Source: Bacillota bacterium (lineage in GTDB: Bacteria > Bacillota > Clostridia > Acetivibrionales > DTU013). Taken from it: a stretch of 43,744 bases of DNA. Of this stretch, positions 9,086 to 16,213 are shown piece after piece (positions within the stretch are counted from its first letter, which is position 1; each line of letters starts with the position of its first letter). The notes below the pieces were generated by a model. That model saw only the letters and a program-made list of their open reading frames with translations, did not search any database and was not told where the DNA came from. The stretch covers positions 1-43,744 of the forward strand of contig JAEYRF010000167.1 in assembly GCA_023409615.1 (NCBI GenBank). The letters run 5' to 3'. Position numbers and translations under genes: made by a program.

Positions 9086-9109
9086 AGATCCCATCTCCTT
9101 TCTATATAT

Positions 9110-9150
9110 AAAAAACCCCTCGTCAACTGCATCACTGCAGGGACGAAGGG
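9110..9150 (-). terminator. Conditional intrinsic terminator of the ilvB T-box
   Basis: On the minus strand CCCTTCGTC pairs with GACGAGGGG, enclosing a smaller CTGCA/TGCAG hairpin, followed by TTTTTT. It is the terminator alternative to the T-box antiterminator and ends 25 bp before the ilvB start codon. Confidence 0.9.
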
Positions 9151-9403
9151 AAACTTCCAACGTGGTACCACCCTGATTCGACAGGCTATCTTCCTGTCCT
9201 TGGCAAGTACTAGTGTACTTGGTTGTAACGTAACCAACGTCATTACCTATATCCCAGACCAGAGAAATTCCTGGATTTCAATAATGAGGCTCCGGAATGA
9301 GCTATACACAAATCCTATGCACCGATTTTCACCAAACATCGGCTCTCTTGAGCAATCAGACCTGTCTTCTTTCCTTCATCGCACCGCCGTTTAAAATTAA
9401 TTG
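9110..9403 (-). ncRNA. T-box riboswitch leader, probable leucine specifier (CUC)
   Basis: The antiterminator core AGGGTGGTACCACG is at 9174-9161 on the minus strand. The Stem I apical motif AGAGAGCC...TTTGGTGAAAATCGG lies at about 9347-9322. The stem above the specifier loop pairs ACAGGTCT with GGATTTGT, and the stem below pairs GGAA with TTCC; between them the 3' strand of the loop ends CTC-A, placing the specifier at 9301-9299. CUC is leucine, as in the Bacillus subtilis ilv-leu leader. T-boxes sense uncharged tRNA and prevent termination, so this operon should rise on leucine starvation. T-box identity is firm; the specifier is a hand fold. Confidence 0.9.
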
Positions 9404-9409
9404 TATAAT

Positions 9410-9438
9410 ATCATATCAGCATACCGAGGCAGTGTCAA
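9410..9438 (-). promoter_or_regulatory. Promoter of the ilvB-ilvN-ilvC-leuA-cimA operon
   Basis: On the minus strand TTGACA (9438-9433), a 17-bp spacer and TATGAT (9415-9410). Transcription would begin near 9403, just before T-box Stem I. Confidence 0.8.
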
Positions 9439-9455
9439 GGAAATTCTTTCTGAGA

Positions 9456-9740
9456 CTATAAATAAACTTTGTTATTGGTTTGGCCTTCAATTTTTCCGAT
9501 TCCATACCCATAACAAAAGGATTGGTACATACTTGCTATTATCAATGCATTCAAAAAGCCCCTTTCCTCCTTGCTCAACCCTCTGTCCATCGTTTCAATA
9601 AAATCCTTCGTCCTATCTGAAGCAATGAGCCTGATTGCCTCACGTGTTCCGGCTAAATCGTTGTTAAGCTTATCTCTGGCCTGTTTTAGATAAAGCTTAA
9701 GCGTTTTTTCAAAGTACACACTGTTTTTAATACCATCCAT
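9456..9740 (-). CDS. Small helical protein of unknown function (94 aa)
   Basis: I do not recognise the family. ATG is preceded by GGGAGG ten bases upstream. The sequence is charged and predicted all-helical (FEKTLKLYLKQARDKLNN, then REAIRLIASDRTKDFIETMDRG), with a more hydrophobic C-terminal stretch (GFLNALIIASMYQSFCYGYGIG) that could be a short membrane-binding helix or a buried core. It lies between htrA and the ilvB promoter, 135 bp after htrA. No signal peptide or cysteine motif. Confidence 0.55.
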   Translation of the reverse strand: MDGIKNSVYFEKTLKLYLKQARDKLNNDLAGTREAIRLIASDRTKDFIETMDRGLSKEERGFLNALIIASMYQSFCYGYGIGKIEGQTNNKVYL

Positions 9741-9875
9741 TAATAAAGTACCTCCCTGTATATAGCCTTCACATTGGCTGCATCAAGCCTTTCTTCCTAA
9801 ACCATATACCGGTAAGTTTTGCCCATATATCACGGATAATATACAGATTGAGCCAAAATATTCTACTTCGGGCAA

Positions 9876-11132
9876 TCATCTCGTAATCAATCCGTCTCGC
9901 AACTTTTCAGCAAGGACAATCGTAGTCGTGACCCAGCTGTTAGTCTCATGCATAAGGTGCGTTACACGGATTGAATCACCGGGGGATTTTGAATATATAT
10001 ACGTTCGCAGCTGCATCATTGTATTGATTTCCTCACCATCAACCTGCCTGATGATACAGCCTTTTCGTATTCCTCCTCTGTATGCAGGACCATCCTCGTC
10101 AACATGAGCTACATATATACCATTTTGAACAATAGGAGTGTCATCTATACGGGGTATGACAGTCTTGTCATATGCAAACAGTCCAAGATAAGGCTCCTTA
10201 AATGTGCCTGTGCCGACTAGCTTCTCTACAACTGGCTTAGCAATGTTGATTGGAATTGCAAACCCCATTCCCTCGGCACTGGAAACCTTAATCGTATTTA
10301 TACCTACAACCTCTCCCTTTGAATTGAGCAGCGGACCGCCGCTGTTGCCGGGATTGATGCTGGCATCTGTCTGTATCAAGTCCTCCATGTAGTTGGAGCC
10401 TGTCTCTGTTTCTATTGCGATGGTCCTATTCAGTGCACTAATTATCCCGGATGTGACGGATCTCTGGAATTCCATGCCCAGCGGATTGCCTATAGCAATT
10501 GCCGGTTCTCCAACCTCAAGCCTTGTAGCATCTCCCAGAGCAAGCGGCGTAAGATCTGTAAGATTTACCTTAACAGCCGCAAGATCCAGCACTGGATCTG
10601 CCCACACAACTTCACCGTCAACATTCCTTCCATCCGCGAATGAGACCACAATCCTGTTGCTTTTACCTCCTGCCACATGGTTATTGGTCAAAATATATCC
10701 ATCCGCACTGACAACAACTCCCGACCCAAAGCCGACCTCTGTCTTCCTATTCCGGTCAAAGAGGCTTTCCTGAGTTATCCTTTCGACTGTGATACCGACT
10801 ACCCCGTCAGTCGCATTTTTCGCAACGGTCTGAGTAACCGGTATGTAAGATGCCGCTTCTGCAGTCCTCAGCGAATCATCCTTCAACAGGGAATTATCTA
10901 CTTGTGAAGTGTCTCCTGTCCTCATCAGATCTCCTGTGCCCGCTCCTTCTCCGGCAGCCTGCAGCTGAAATGCCTTATTCTCCCGGCCAATCCCGGGTTC
11001 AGGGTTTATCAATGAAACATACCGGGGAGCAGCAAAAAACACCAGTAAGCCAACTGCCAGCGAACTTACAAGCGAAATCAAAAGCATCCTGCCCGAACCG
11101 TATCCGTTGCGATCCTTTTTTTCAAACATCAT
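9876..11132 (-). CDS. Membrane-anchored HtrA/DegP-family serine protease with PDZ domain
   Basis: A 418-residue protein: cytoplasmic N-terminus, one membrane anchor at about residues 16-35, a low-complexity linker to about 95, then a trypsin-like domain with catalytic His152 (LTNNHVAGG), Asp183 (DPVLDLAAVKV) and Ser264 (NPGNSGGPLLN). A single PDZ domain occupies about 295-400 (YVAHVDEDGPAYRGGIRKG). It should degrade or handle misfolded exported proteins outside the membrane. In Bacilli an HtrA gene often follows walJ; here it is about 17 kb away beside glnA. The ribosome site GGGGATGAT is modest, and ATG at 11132 or 11129 is possible. Confidence 0.92.
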   Translation of the reverse strand: MMFEKKDRNGYGSGRMLLISLVSSLAVGLLVFFAAPRYVSLINPEPGIGRENKAFQLQAAGEGAGTGDLMRTGDTSQVDNSLLKDDSLRTAEAASYIPVTQTVAKNATDGVVGITVERITQESLFDRNRKTEVGFGSGVVVSADGYILTNNHVAGGKSNRIVVSFADGRNVDGEVVWADPVLDLAAVKVNLTDLTPLALGDATRLEVGEPAIAIGNPLGMEFQRSVTSGIISALNRTIAIETETGSNYMEDLIQTDASINPGNSGGPLLNSKGEVVGINTIKVSSAEGMGFAIPINIAKPVVEKLVGTGTFKEPYLGLFAYDKTVIPRIDDTPIVQNGIYVAHVDEDGPAYRGGIRKGCIIRQVDGEEINTMMQLRTYIYSKSPGDSIRVTHLMHETNSWVTTTIVLAEKLRDGLITR

Positions 11133-11210
11133 ATCATCCCCACATTCCGTAATAGACTTTGTAGTTATTATTACAAAATAATCTGATCACATACGGAAAA
11201 TGTGGTGAAA

Positions 11211-11239
11211 TAAAAACCAGCGTCTATTCTACGCTGGTT
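11211..11239 (-). terminator. Intrinsic terminator overlapping the end of the DUF951 gene
   Basis: On the minus strand AACCAGCGT, a 7-nt loop and ACGCTGGTT, followed by TTTTATTT. The TAG stop of the DUF951 gene is inside the loop. It ends the glnA-DUF951 transcript. Confidence 0.85.
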
Positions 11240-11433
11240 GTTGGTAAATTGGATTTAATAATTTTTTTTACGCTTTTCTCAAACTTAGGCCGCGGCAGCA
11301 TTACCTGATGTCCGCAGCCAAGGCATTTTACCCTGAAGTCAGCACCGGTCCTCATCACTTCCCACTGCTTACTCCCACAGGGATGAGCCTTCCTGAATTC
11401 AACAATATCGCCGAGGCAAAACTTATCCGCCAT
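11224..11433 (-). CDS. DUF951-family protein
   Basis: A 69-residue protein beginning MADKFCLGDIVEFRKAHPCG. ATG 11433 is preferred over ATG 11439 because GAGG lies seven bases upstream of it. The pattern GDIVxxxKxHPCG...WEVxRxGADxxxKCxGCG matches the DUF951 (YyzM-like) family of small beta-barrel proteins in Firmicutes, with a CLGC pair that may bind metal. Function is unknown. It starts 15 bp after glnA ends, so the two are one transcript. Confidence 0.9.
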   Translation of the reverse strand: MADKFCLGDIVEFRKAHPCGSKQWEVMRTGADFRVKCLGCGHQVMLPRPKFEKSVKKIIKSNLPTTSVE

Positions 11434-11448
11434 TTTCATACCTCAAAA

Positions 11449-12783
11449 TCAATATTTCTTAAGGTAAGAATCAATTTCCCACTTGCTGATCCTCATCCTG
11501 TACTCATTGCATTCCTTCTGCTTTGCTTCAATATATTTATTGAATATGTGCTCGCCAACAACATCTTTGACAAAGCTGCTCCTGCTCATTTCAATGATAG
11601 CTTCATCCAAACTGCGTGGCAGTTCACCAATAGAATCGATACATCTTTCCTCATCAGTAAGGTTGAAAATATTTTTGTTGCAAGGCGCCGGGGGTTGAAT
11701 CTTGTTTTCGATACCATCCAAACCTGCTGCAAGCACTGTTGCAAGTACAAGATAAGGATTACAGGATGGATCCGGATTCCTGAGTTCAAGCCTTGTCGCC
11801 GAACCTCGTGCCGCAGGCACTCTGATCAGAGGACTTCTGTTCCTGGCTGACCACGCGATATGCACCGGAGCCTCGTATCCATTAATCAGCCTCTTGTAGG
11901 AATTCACCAACGGATTTGTAAATGCAGCGATAGAGCGAATATTTTTCATTAACCCGCCAATAAACCAATACGCCTCCTGGCTTAGCTGCAACGGATCGTT
12001 TTCATCATAAAAGCTGTTCTTCCCGTCTTTGAATAATGAGGTGTTTACATGCATGCCTGATCCTGCAATGTTGAAAACCGGCTTCGGCATAAAAGTAGCA
12101 TGTAAGCCGTGCCTCTGTGCAATTGTCTTAACAACCAGCTTGAAGGTCAGGATCGCATCTGCCGCGGATAGGGCATCCGCATATCTGAAATCGATCTCAT
12201 GCTGGCCGGGTGCATTTTCATGATGAGAGGCCTCCACCTCAAATCCCATCTGCTCAAGTGCCAGGCACATGTCACGCCTTGCATTTTCACCCATATCCAC
12301 AGGGCCCAGATCAAAATACCCTGCATTATCATGAGTTTGGGTGGTTGGATTCCCTTCACTGTCTGTGAGAAAGAGGAAAAACTCGCACTCCGGCCCCACA
12401 TTGAATGTTTCGTAACCCATCTGAGAAGCCTTTGAGATAACCTTTTTCAGGACATATCTCGGATCACCTTCGAAGGGCTTGCCATCTGCAGTATAAACAT
12501 CGCAGATCAACCTTGCCACTTTACCGGTCTGCGGCCTCCAGGGAAATGCCACAAACGAATCGATGTCCGGTCTAAGATACATATCGGATTCTTCTATTCT
12601 AACAAAGCCTTCAATAGATGAACCATCAAACATACATTGATTGTCGAGGGCTTTTTCCAATTGTTTAGCTGTAATAGCTACATTCTTCAATGTACCGAAT
12701 ATGTCAGTAAACTGCAGCCGAATAAACTGTACATCCTGCTCATTCACTATTCTGATGATATCTTCCTTCTGATACTTAGGCAT
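11449..12783 (-). CDS. glnA: Glutamine synthetase type I
   Basis: A 444-residue protein, the same size as the Bacillus GSI-alpha enzymes. It shows FTDIFGTLKNV, the MFDGSSIEGF latch, the PECEFFLF metal-ligand segment, HHENAPGQHEIDF, the ATP-site segment KPVFNIAGSGMHVN, the NSYKRLINGYEAP flap and RVPAARGSATRLELRNPDPSCNPYL. The region KNIFNLTDEER has no tyrosine where adenylylated enterobacterial enzymes carry NLY, so control by adenylylation is unlikely. It forms glutamine from glutamate, ammonia and ATP. ATG follows GGAGG six bases away. Control may act through the short leader hairpin between promoter and gene. Confidence 0.97.
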   Translation of the reverse strand: MPKYQKEDIIRIVNEQDVQFIRLQFTDIFGTLKNVAITAKQLEKALDNQCMFDGSSIEGFVRIEESDMYLRPDIDSFVAFPWRPQTGKVARLICDVYTADGKPFEGDPRYVLKKVISKASQMGYETFNVGPECEFFLFLTDSEGNPTTQTHDNAGYFDLGPVDMGENARRDMCLALEQMGFEVEASHHENAPGQHEIDFRYADALSAADAILTFKLVVKTIAQRHGLHATFMPKPVFNIAGSGMHVNTSLFKDGKNSFYDENDPLQLSQEAYWFIGGLMKNIRSIAAFTNPLVNSYKRLINGYEAPVHIAWSARNRSPLIRVPAARGSATRLELRNPDPSCNPYLVLATVLAAGLDGIENKIQPPAPCNKNIFNLTDEERCIDSIGELPRSLDEAIIEMSRSSFVKDVVGEHIFNKYIEAKQKECNEYRMRISKWEIDSYLKKY

Positions 12784-12808
12784 AATACACCTCCGAAATT
12801 TCTACAGC

Positions 12809-12832
12809 AAAAAGGGGACTTGTGTGTCCCCC
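12809..12832 (-). terminator. Terminator-like hairpin in the glnA leader (possible attenuator)
   Basis: On the minus strand GGGGAC, loop ACACAA, GTCCCC, then TTTTT, located between the glnA promoter and its ribosome site. The stem is 6 bp, all but one pair G/C at its base. A terminator in this place implies conditional read-through. Hexanucleotide loops are typical of ANTAR-protein antitermination sites, but this loop lacks the usual G at position 4. Confidence 0.6.
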
Positions 12833-12844
12833 TGTCTATAATTT

Positions 12845-12872
12845 ATTATAGCATATAGAATTCAATTTGCAA
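12845..12872 (-). promoter_or_regulatory. glnA promoter with extended -10
   Basis: On the minus strand TTGCAA (12872-12867), 16-bp spacer, TATAAT (12850-12845) preceded by TGC, an extended -10. The -10 is inside a 16-bp palindrome CTATAATTTATTATAG (12836-12851), which could be an operator. It does not match the TGTNA-N7-TNACA GlnR/TnrA box. Confidence 0.75.
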
Positions 12873-12927
12873 CAAGTTTCCTGCATAAGGCTTTCATACT
12901 ACCCTCATACTGCTTTCATACGCTCCT

Positions 12928-13287
12928 TCATACTATTCCAAGCATCTGCTTCAGCTGCATCTGACTTATATAATTTGTCTGCTCCACACAAACTCCTGCT
13001 TCATAGAATCTCAGATAGGGAACATCGGAATTTCTCCAGACATTTTCTTTAAAGCTCATTAATTCGTCAAAATATTCTGTCTTATTATACTCAAGCTCAT
13101 ATACATCAATATCCTCATCGGTTGGTATATCATAAACCCATCTCTCCATACTCCTCCATTGCGGACACCAGCTCTGTGTTAGAATAACAACAACCTTGTT
13201 CCTCGAGGCTATGACACTTTTATCAAATTCTCCGTTTTTAATTGCATGCCGTGCCTGCTTCTCCGTAATCTGCTTTTTGTTTATCAT
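12928..13287 (-). CDS. Thioredoxin-fold protein with a single-cysteine active-site loop
   Basis: A 119-residue protein. ATG 13287 is chosen over an upstream GTG because AAGGAAGG lies seven bases before it. The centre reads VVVILTQSWCPQWRSMERWV, the position of the thioredoxin WCxxC loop but with only the first cysteine; the downstream cis-proline segment is SDVPYLRFYEAG. This matches thioredoxin-like proteins that are not classical disulfide reductases; a one-cysteine mechanism or a structural role is possible. It lies upstream of glnA in the same direction but separated by the glnA promoter. Confidence 0.7.
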   Translation of the reverse strand: MINKKQITEKQARHAIKNGEFDKSVIASRNKVVVILTQSWCPQWRSMERWVYDIPTDEDIDVYELEYNKTEYFDELMSFKENVWRNSDVPYLRFYEAGVCVEQTNYISQMQLKQMLGIV

Positions 13288-13370
13288 CGTTATGCCTTCC
13301 TTATCACAATTGTTCACCTTTTATTGTTTTTCTCATGTTCAGCGAGGATCTCCAGCTTGATCTCCATTTA

Positions 13371-13415
13371 AAAATGAAACCCCTCAAAGCACGATTCTTT
13401 CGTTCTTTTTGGGGT
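13371..13415 (-). terminator. Possible terminator after rubredoxin
   Basis: On the minus strand arms at 13415-13405 and 13389-13379 (ACCCC/GGGGT with two internal mismatches) are followed by TTTCATTTTT. The loop is long (15 nt), so the call is tentative. Confidence 0.4.
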
Positions 13416-13492
13416 AAGATCATTTTCTACACAATTCAATGTGCCAATATTTTCTATGTTCCGGAATATCGAAATAAACCGTGTATCCTTGC

Positions 13493-13651
13493 TTATTCCT
13501 TCTCAAACATATCCTTAGCTACTCCGCAGATAGGGCAGACCCAATCCTCAGGTATATCCTCGAAAGCTGTCCCTGGCGCAATTCCACCATCAGGATCTCC
13601 AACCTCCGGATCATAAACATAACCACATGCTGTGCAAACATATTTATCCAT
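13493..13651 (-). CDS. Rubredoxin
   Basis: A 52-residue protein. ATG 13651 has GGGAGG six bases upstream. It reads MDKYVCTACGYVYDPEVG at the N-terminus and DWVCPICGVAKDMFE at the C-terminus; the two CxxCG motifs (Cys6, Cys9, Cys39, Cys42) bind one iron, and the PEDWVCP segment is diagnostic. Rubredoxins are small one-electron carriers in anaerobes, often serving oxygen or peroxide detoxification. No partner reductase is adjacent; a hemerythrin is encoded 12 kb away but is not linked. Confidence 0.97.
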   Translation of the reverse strand: MDKYVCTACGYVYDPEVGDPDGGIAPGTAFEDIPEDWVCPICGVAKDMFEKE

Positions 13652-13731
13652 GCTTGTCCTCCCCATTTCAATTTAATAAGATATATGATTATTCAGTATA
13701 TTCCCCATGAAGAGCAAACATAAACAAAAAA

Positions 13732-14256
13732 TTATACACTTCTTTTTCCCTTGCCTCCAAACAACACCAGAATACCCATCAATATCAGAACAACTGGTAC
13801 TGCAAAAGGCCTCGTGTTAATACTTACCAGCTTATTCAAGGAGAAAGACATAAAAAACACAAGTGATAAGCTCGTCAATATTCCAATAGGAATCAACAGC
13901 CCGCGATCCCTCTGCCCAAAGACATACAGCTCAAATAGCCCAAAAGCTACGGAAAAGATATACACAGGCCACATGATACTCCAACCGCCGAAAAGCATGT
14001 TAATCTGAAATGCGATACCCAATACCAGCAGTATGCCGCCTGGTACAAGCACACCCGGATTTCTTCTGTTGCCGGAAAAGTAACTGGAATGAAACAGTAA
14101 TCCCGGCAGTATCAGAAACAGAGCCGGCCAGTATTTACCTTTAATAAATCCAATATTGATATGAACCCACGGGTTGAATATTCCATAATTCCTTAGCAGG
14201 AACAATGTACCAAGAATAATCAATATACCCCCCAATACTTTGCTTGTCTTACTCAT
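13732..14256 (-). CDS. Multi-pass membrane protein (LiaI/LiaF- or DUF5668-like)
   Basis: A 174-residue hydrophobic protein; ATG 14256 is chosen for GGGAGG seven bases upstream. About five or six membrane segments are visible, starting KVLGGILIILGTLFLLRNYGI and including WPALFLILPGLLF, GGILLVLGIAFQ and VPVVLILMGILVLFGG. The repeated GG-I-L-x-x-LG-x-x-F-L pattern and Trp-Pro motifs resemble the membrane half of LiaF and DUF5668 proteins, which take part in cell-envelope stress sensing in Firmicutes. The family call is by pattern only. Confidence 0.6.
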   Translation of the reverse strand: MSKTSKVLGGILIILGTLFLLRNYGIFNPWVHINIGFIKGKYWPALFLILPGLLFHSSYFSGNRRNPGVLVPGGILLVLGIAFQINMLFGGWSIMWPVYIFSVAFGLFELYVFGQRDRGLLIPIGILTSLSLVFFMSFSLNKLVSINTRPFAVPVVLILMGILVLFGGKGKRSV

Positions 14257-14316
14257 AATAAAACCTCCCAAATATATGTCAAATGATATTTGCCATAATT
14301 TATTATCTATATTCTA

Positions 14317-14931
14317 TTATAACGATATATTCGGAAAATGTCTGATACTATTTAAACCCTCTTCATTTTCCAGTTCCCACATCACATATCGGATCCCTCT
14401 GGCAATGAAGTCTGCTATTTTCATTACAGTATTAAGGCGAGTATTCTGTAATACAAGAAAATCCATAAATCCACCGAAATTCACTATCCCGGTGACAAAC
14501 ATATCTCCAATCGGAGGAAGCTCCTTATTGACTCCGGCTCCAGGTCTGACAGGCCCTGTTCCGATTCCTACATAGCCAATGTGGTTCATGCTGCCAAGAC
14601 ATGCATCGATTGCAACAATAAAGGGTCTGTCGCATTCCGATGAGATTAGGTTCGTAATTTCCTCCAGGTTCTTCGCATGGACCGGATTCTCAAGGTTACC
14701 ATACACATGCATTCCCTTATAATTCGCACCGGCGATTTTGTATCCGACCAGCGGTCCAAGGCTGTCTCCTGTAGATCGGTCTGTTCCAATGCATACAAAC
14801 ACTACAGATCTGCAGCCTTTCTCCAGAGCTCTGTCAATTTGCCCTCGCAGTTCTCCTGTAAAAGTCCGAAAAGCTGTTGTACTACTGGCATTAATATAAA
14901 TGTGTTGACTTTCAGATGTTTTTGAAACCAT
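14317..14931 (-). CDS. yyaC: Spore protease YyaC-like protein
   Basis: A 204-residue protein with VVFVCIGTDRSTGDSLGPLVG, then FIVAIDACLG and GTGPVRPGAGVNKELPPIGD. This series is the YyaC family, related to the germination protease GPR and to hydrogenase-maturation-type proteases, and restricted to endospore formers. A role in spore protein processing is known only by family. The gene is divergent from the SpoIIE-like phosphatase (112-bp gap), and ATG follows TGGAG five bases upstream. Confidence 0.88.
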   Translation of the reverse strand: MVSKTSESQHIYINASSTTAFRTFTGELRGQIDRALEKGCRSVVFVCIGTDRSTGDSLGPLVGYKIAGANYKGMHVYGNLENPVHAKNLEEITNLISSECDRPFIVAIDACLGSMNHIGYVGIGTGPVRPGAGVNKELPPIGDMFVTGIVNFGGFMDFLVLQNTRLNTVMKIADFIARGIRYVMWELENEEGLNSIRHFPNISL

Positions 14932-15043
14932 GACTACTCCAGAAGCTTTTTTTATATATTATTTCCAGAGTTGACCATTTTATTACATTTTGTTTTTATA
15001 CTTAAATTTTATACACGCATTTTCGTGCTTGAGGCATTTTGCA

Positions 15044-16213
15044 ATGTATCATGTTACCCAATTTACTAAACGGTTGAAATCTGATATGATACCAAGGGGG
15101 TGTGTTTTTACGGAATCATTCCAAAATAGCAGGTCATTCATTGAGGATATCGTAAACGGTATGTTAGACTGGATCAGAGTGATTGACATAGATGATAATG
15201 TCATCTACATGAATAAATCCATGTCTGAGGCTCTATGTCACATCCCTGAGGCTAGAAAGTGCTATGAAGTCCTTGGACGCACTGAACCTTGTGAAAACTG
15301 CACTTCAAGAAAAGCTGTGTTCAGCGGATCGTCCTTTGAAAAGGAAGAATACTTCGATAACAGGTACTTTTCTGTCATGTCCTCTCCCCTAAGAAATAAA
15401 GAAGGAAAAATTGTGGCTGTGGTCGAGGTGCTGCGTGAAACAACCCATATCAAGCAGCTAAATCGAGAAATTAATGAGCAGAACAAAAACCTCAAGATGG
15501 AAATAGAAATGGCAAGAAAGCTGCAGTCAAGCCTGCTCCCCAGTCCCCCGTCAGACCCTCGTCTGGACTTTTCTCTCATCTTCATGCCATGTGGTTCATT
15601 GGGTGGAGATTTTATTGATACCTTCTACATAGACGATTCCCATTTAGGAGTGTACATTGCAGATGTGTCAGGACATGGTATTCCTGCATCTCTTCTGACA
15701 GTTTTTCTGCGCTCAACACTGAACAAAAAGCTACTGTCTCCAGCTAAGGCACTCGAAGAGCTTTATCACGAGTTCGGTCAGAGCAAGCTGGACGAAGATA
15801 TGTACATAACCATTTTCTATACTATTATTGATCTGGATAACAAAAAAATGGTGTACTCAAATGCCGGGTTGAACGTTATCCCTGTTGTGTATAGCGAAAC
15901 AAGGTTTGAACTTCTTCGGCTGCCCGGCATCCCCATCAGCAATTGGATGAAAAATCCGGGATATCAGAACCATGACATAGAGCTGCACTCCGGCGATAAG
16001 TTGTTTCTATACTCCGATGGTATACTTGAACTGAGAAATAAGGAAAATCAACAATATGGAGAAGACCGACTGCTGGAGATCCTGCTTAACAACGATTCAG
16101 ATGCAAAACAGCTTCTACTGAAAATAAAAAAATCCGCATTCGAGTTTGCCGGGATAAAAAGTGCGGATAAATTACAAGATGATGTTACAATGGCGCTTCT
16201 TGAGATAAAGTAG
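15044..16213 (+). CDS. PAS-SpoIIE family protein phosphatase (PP2C type)
   Basis: About 389 residues. ATG 15044 (MYHVTQF) is preferred because GAGG lies nine bases upstream; ATG 14990 and an ATG at MIPRG are alternatives. A PAS-like sensor occupies roughly residues 30-140 and contains EPCENCTSRKAVF, a CxxC pair that could bind metal or sense redox. A short coiled coil (LNREINEQNKNLKMEIEMARKLQ) leads to the SpoIIE/PP2C domain: GGDFIDTF, YIADVSGHGIPASLLT, LFLYSDGILELRN and DDVTMALLEI. Such proteins dephosphorylate anti-anti-sigma factors in partner-switching control of sigma factors. It is not SpoIIE itself, as there is no 10-TM N-terminus. The 3' end overlaps prmC by 29 bp, tail to tail. Confidence 0.88.
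   Translation: MYHVTQFTKRLKSDMIPRGCVFTESFQNSRSFIEDIVNGMLDWIRVIDIDDNVIYMNKSMSEALCHIPEARKCYEVLGRTEPCENCTSRKAVFSGSSFEKEEYFDNRYFSVMSSPLRNKEGKIVAVVEVLRETTHIKQLNREINEQNKNLKMEIEMARKLQSSLLPSPPSDPRLDFSLIFMPCGSLGGDFIDTFYIDDSHLGVYIADVSGHGIPASLLTVFLRSTLNKKLLSPAKALEELYHEFGQSKLDEDMYITIFYTIIDLDNKKMVYSNAGLNVIPVVYSETRFELLRLPGIPISNWMKNPGYQNHDIELHSGDKLFLYSDGILELRNKENQQYGEDRLLEILLNNDSDAKQLLLKIKKSAFEFAGIKSADKLQDDVTMALLEIK

Noticed and set aside
7457..9160. ilvB starting at 9160
   Set aside because: The added residues are encoded by the T-box terminator and leader; ATG 9085 has the ribosome site.
9224..9242. TGTAAC-GTAAC near 9224 as a WalR box
   Set aside because: The second half is CAACGT, not TGTWAH, and it is inside the T-box leader.
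12836..12872. GlnR/TnrA operator at glnA
   Set aside because: The palindrome CTATAATTTATTATAG does not have the TGTNA-N7-TNACA pattern.
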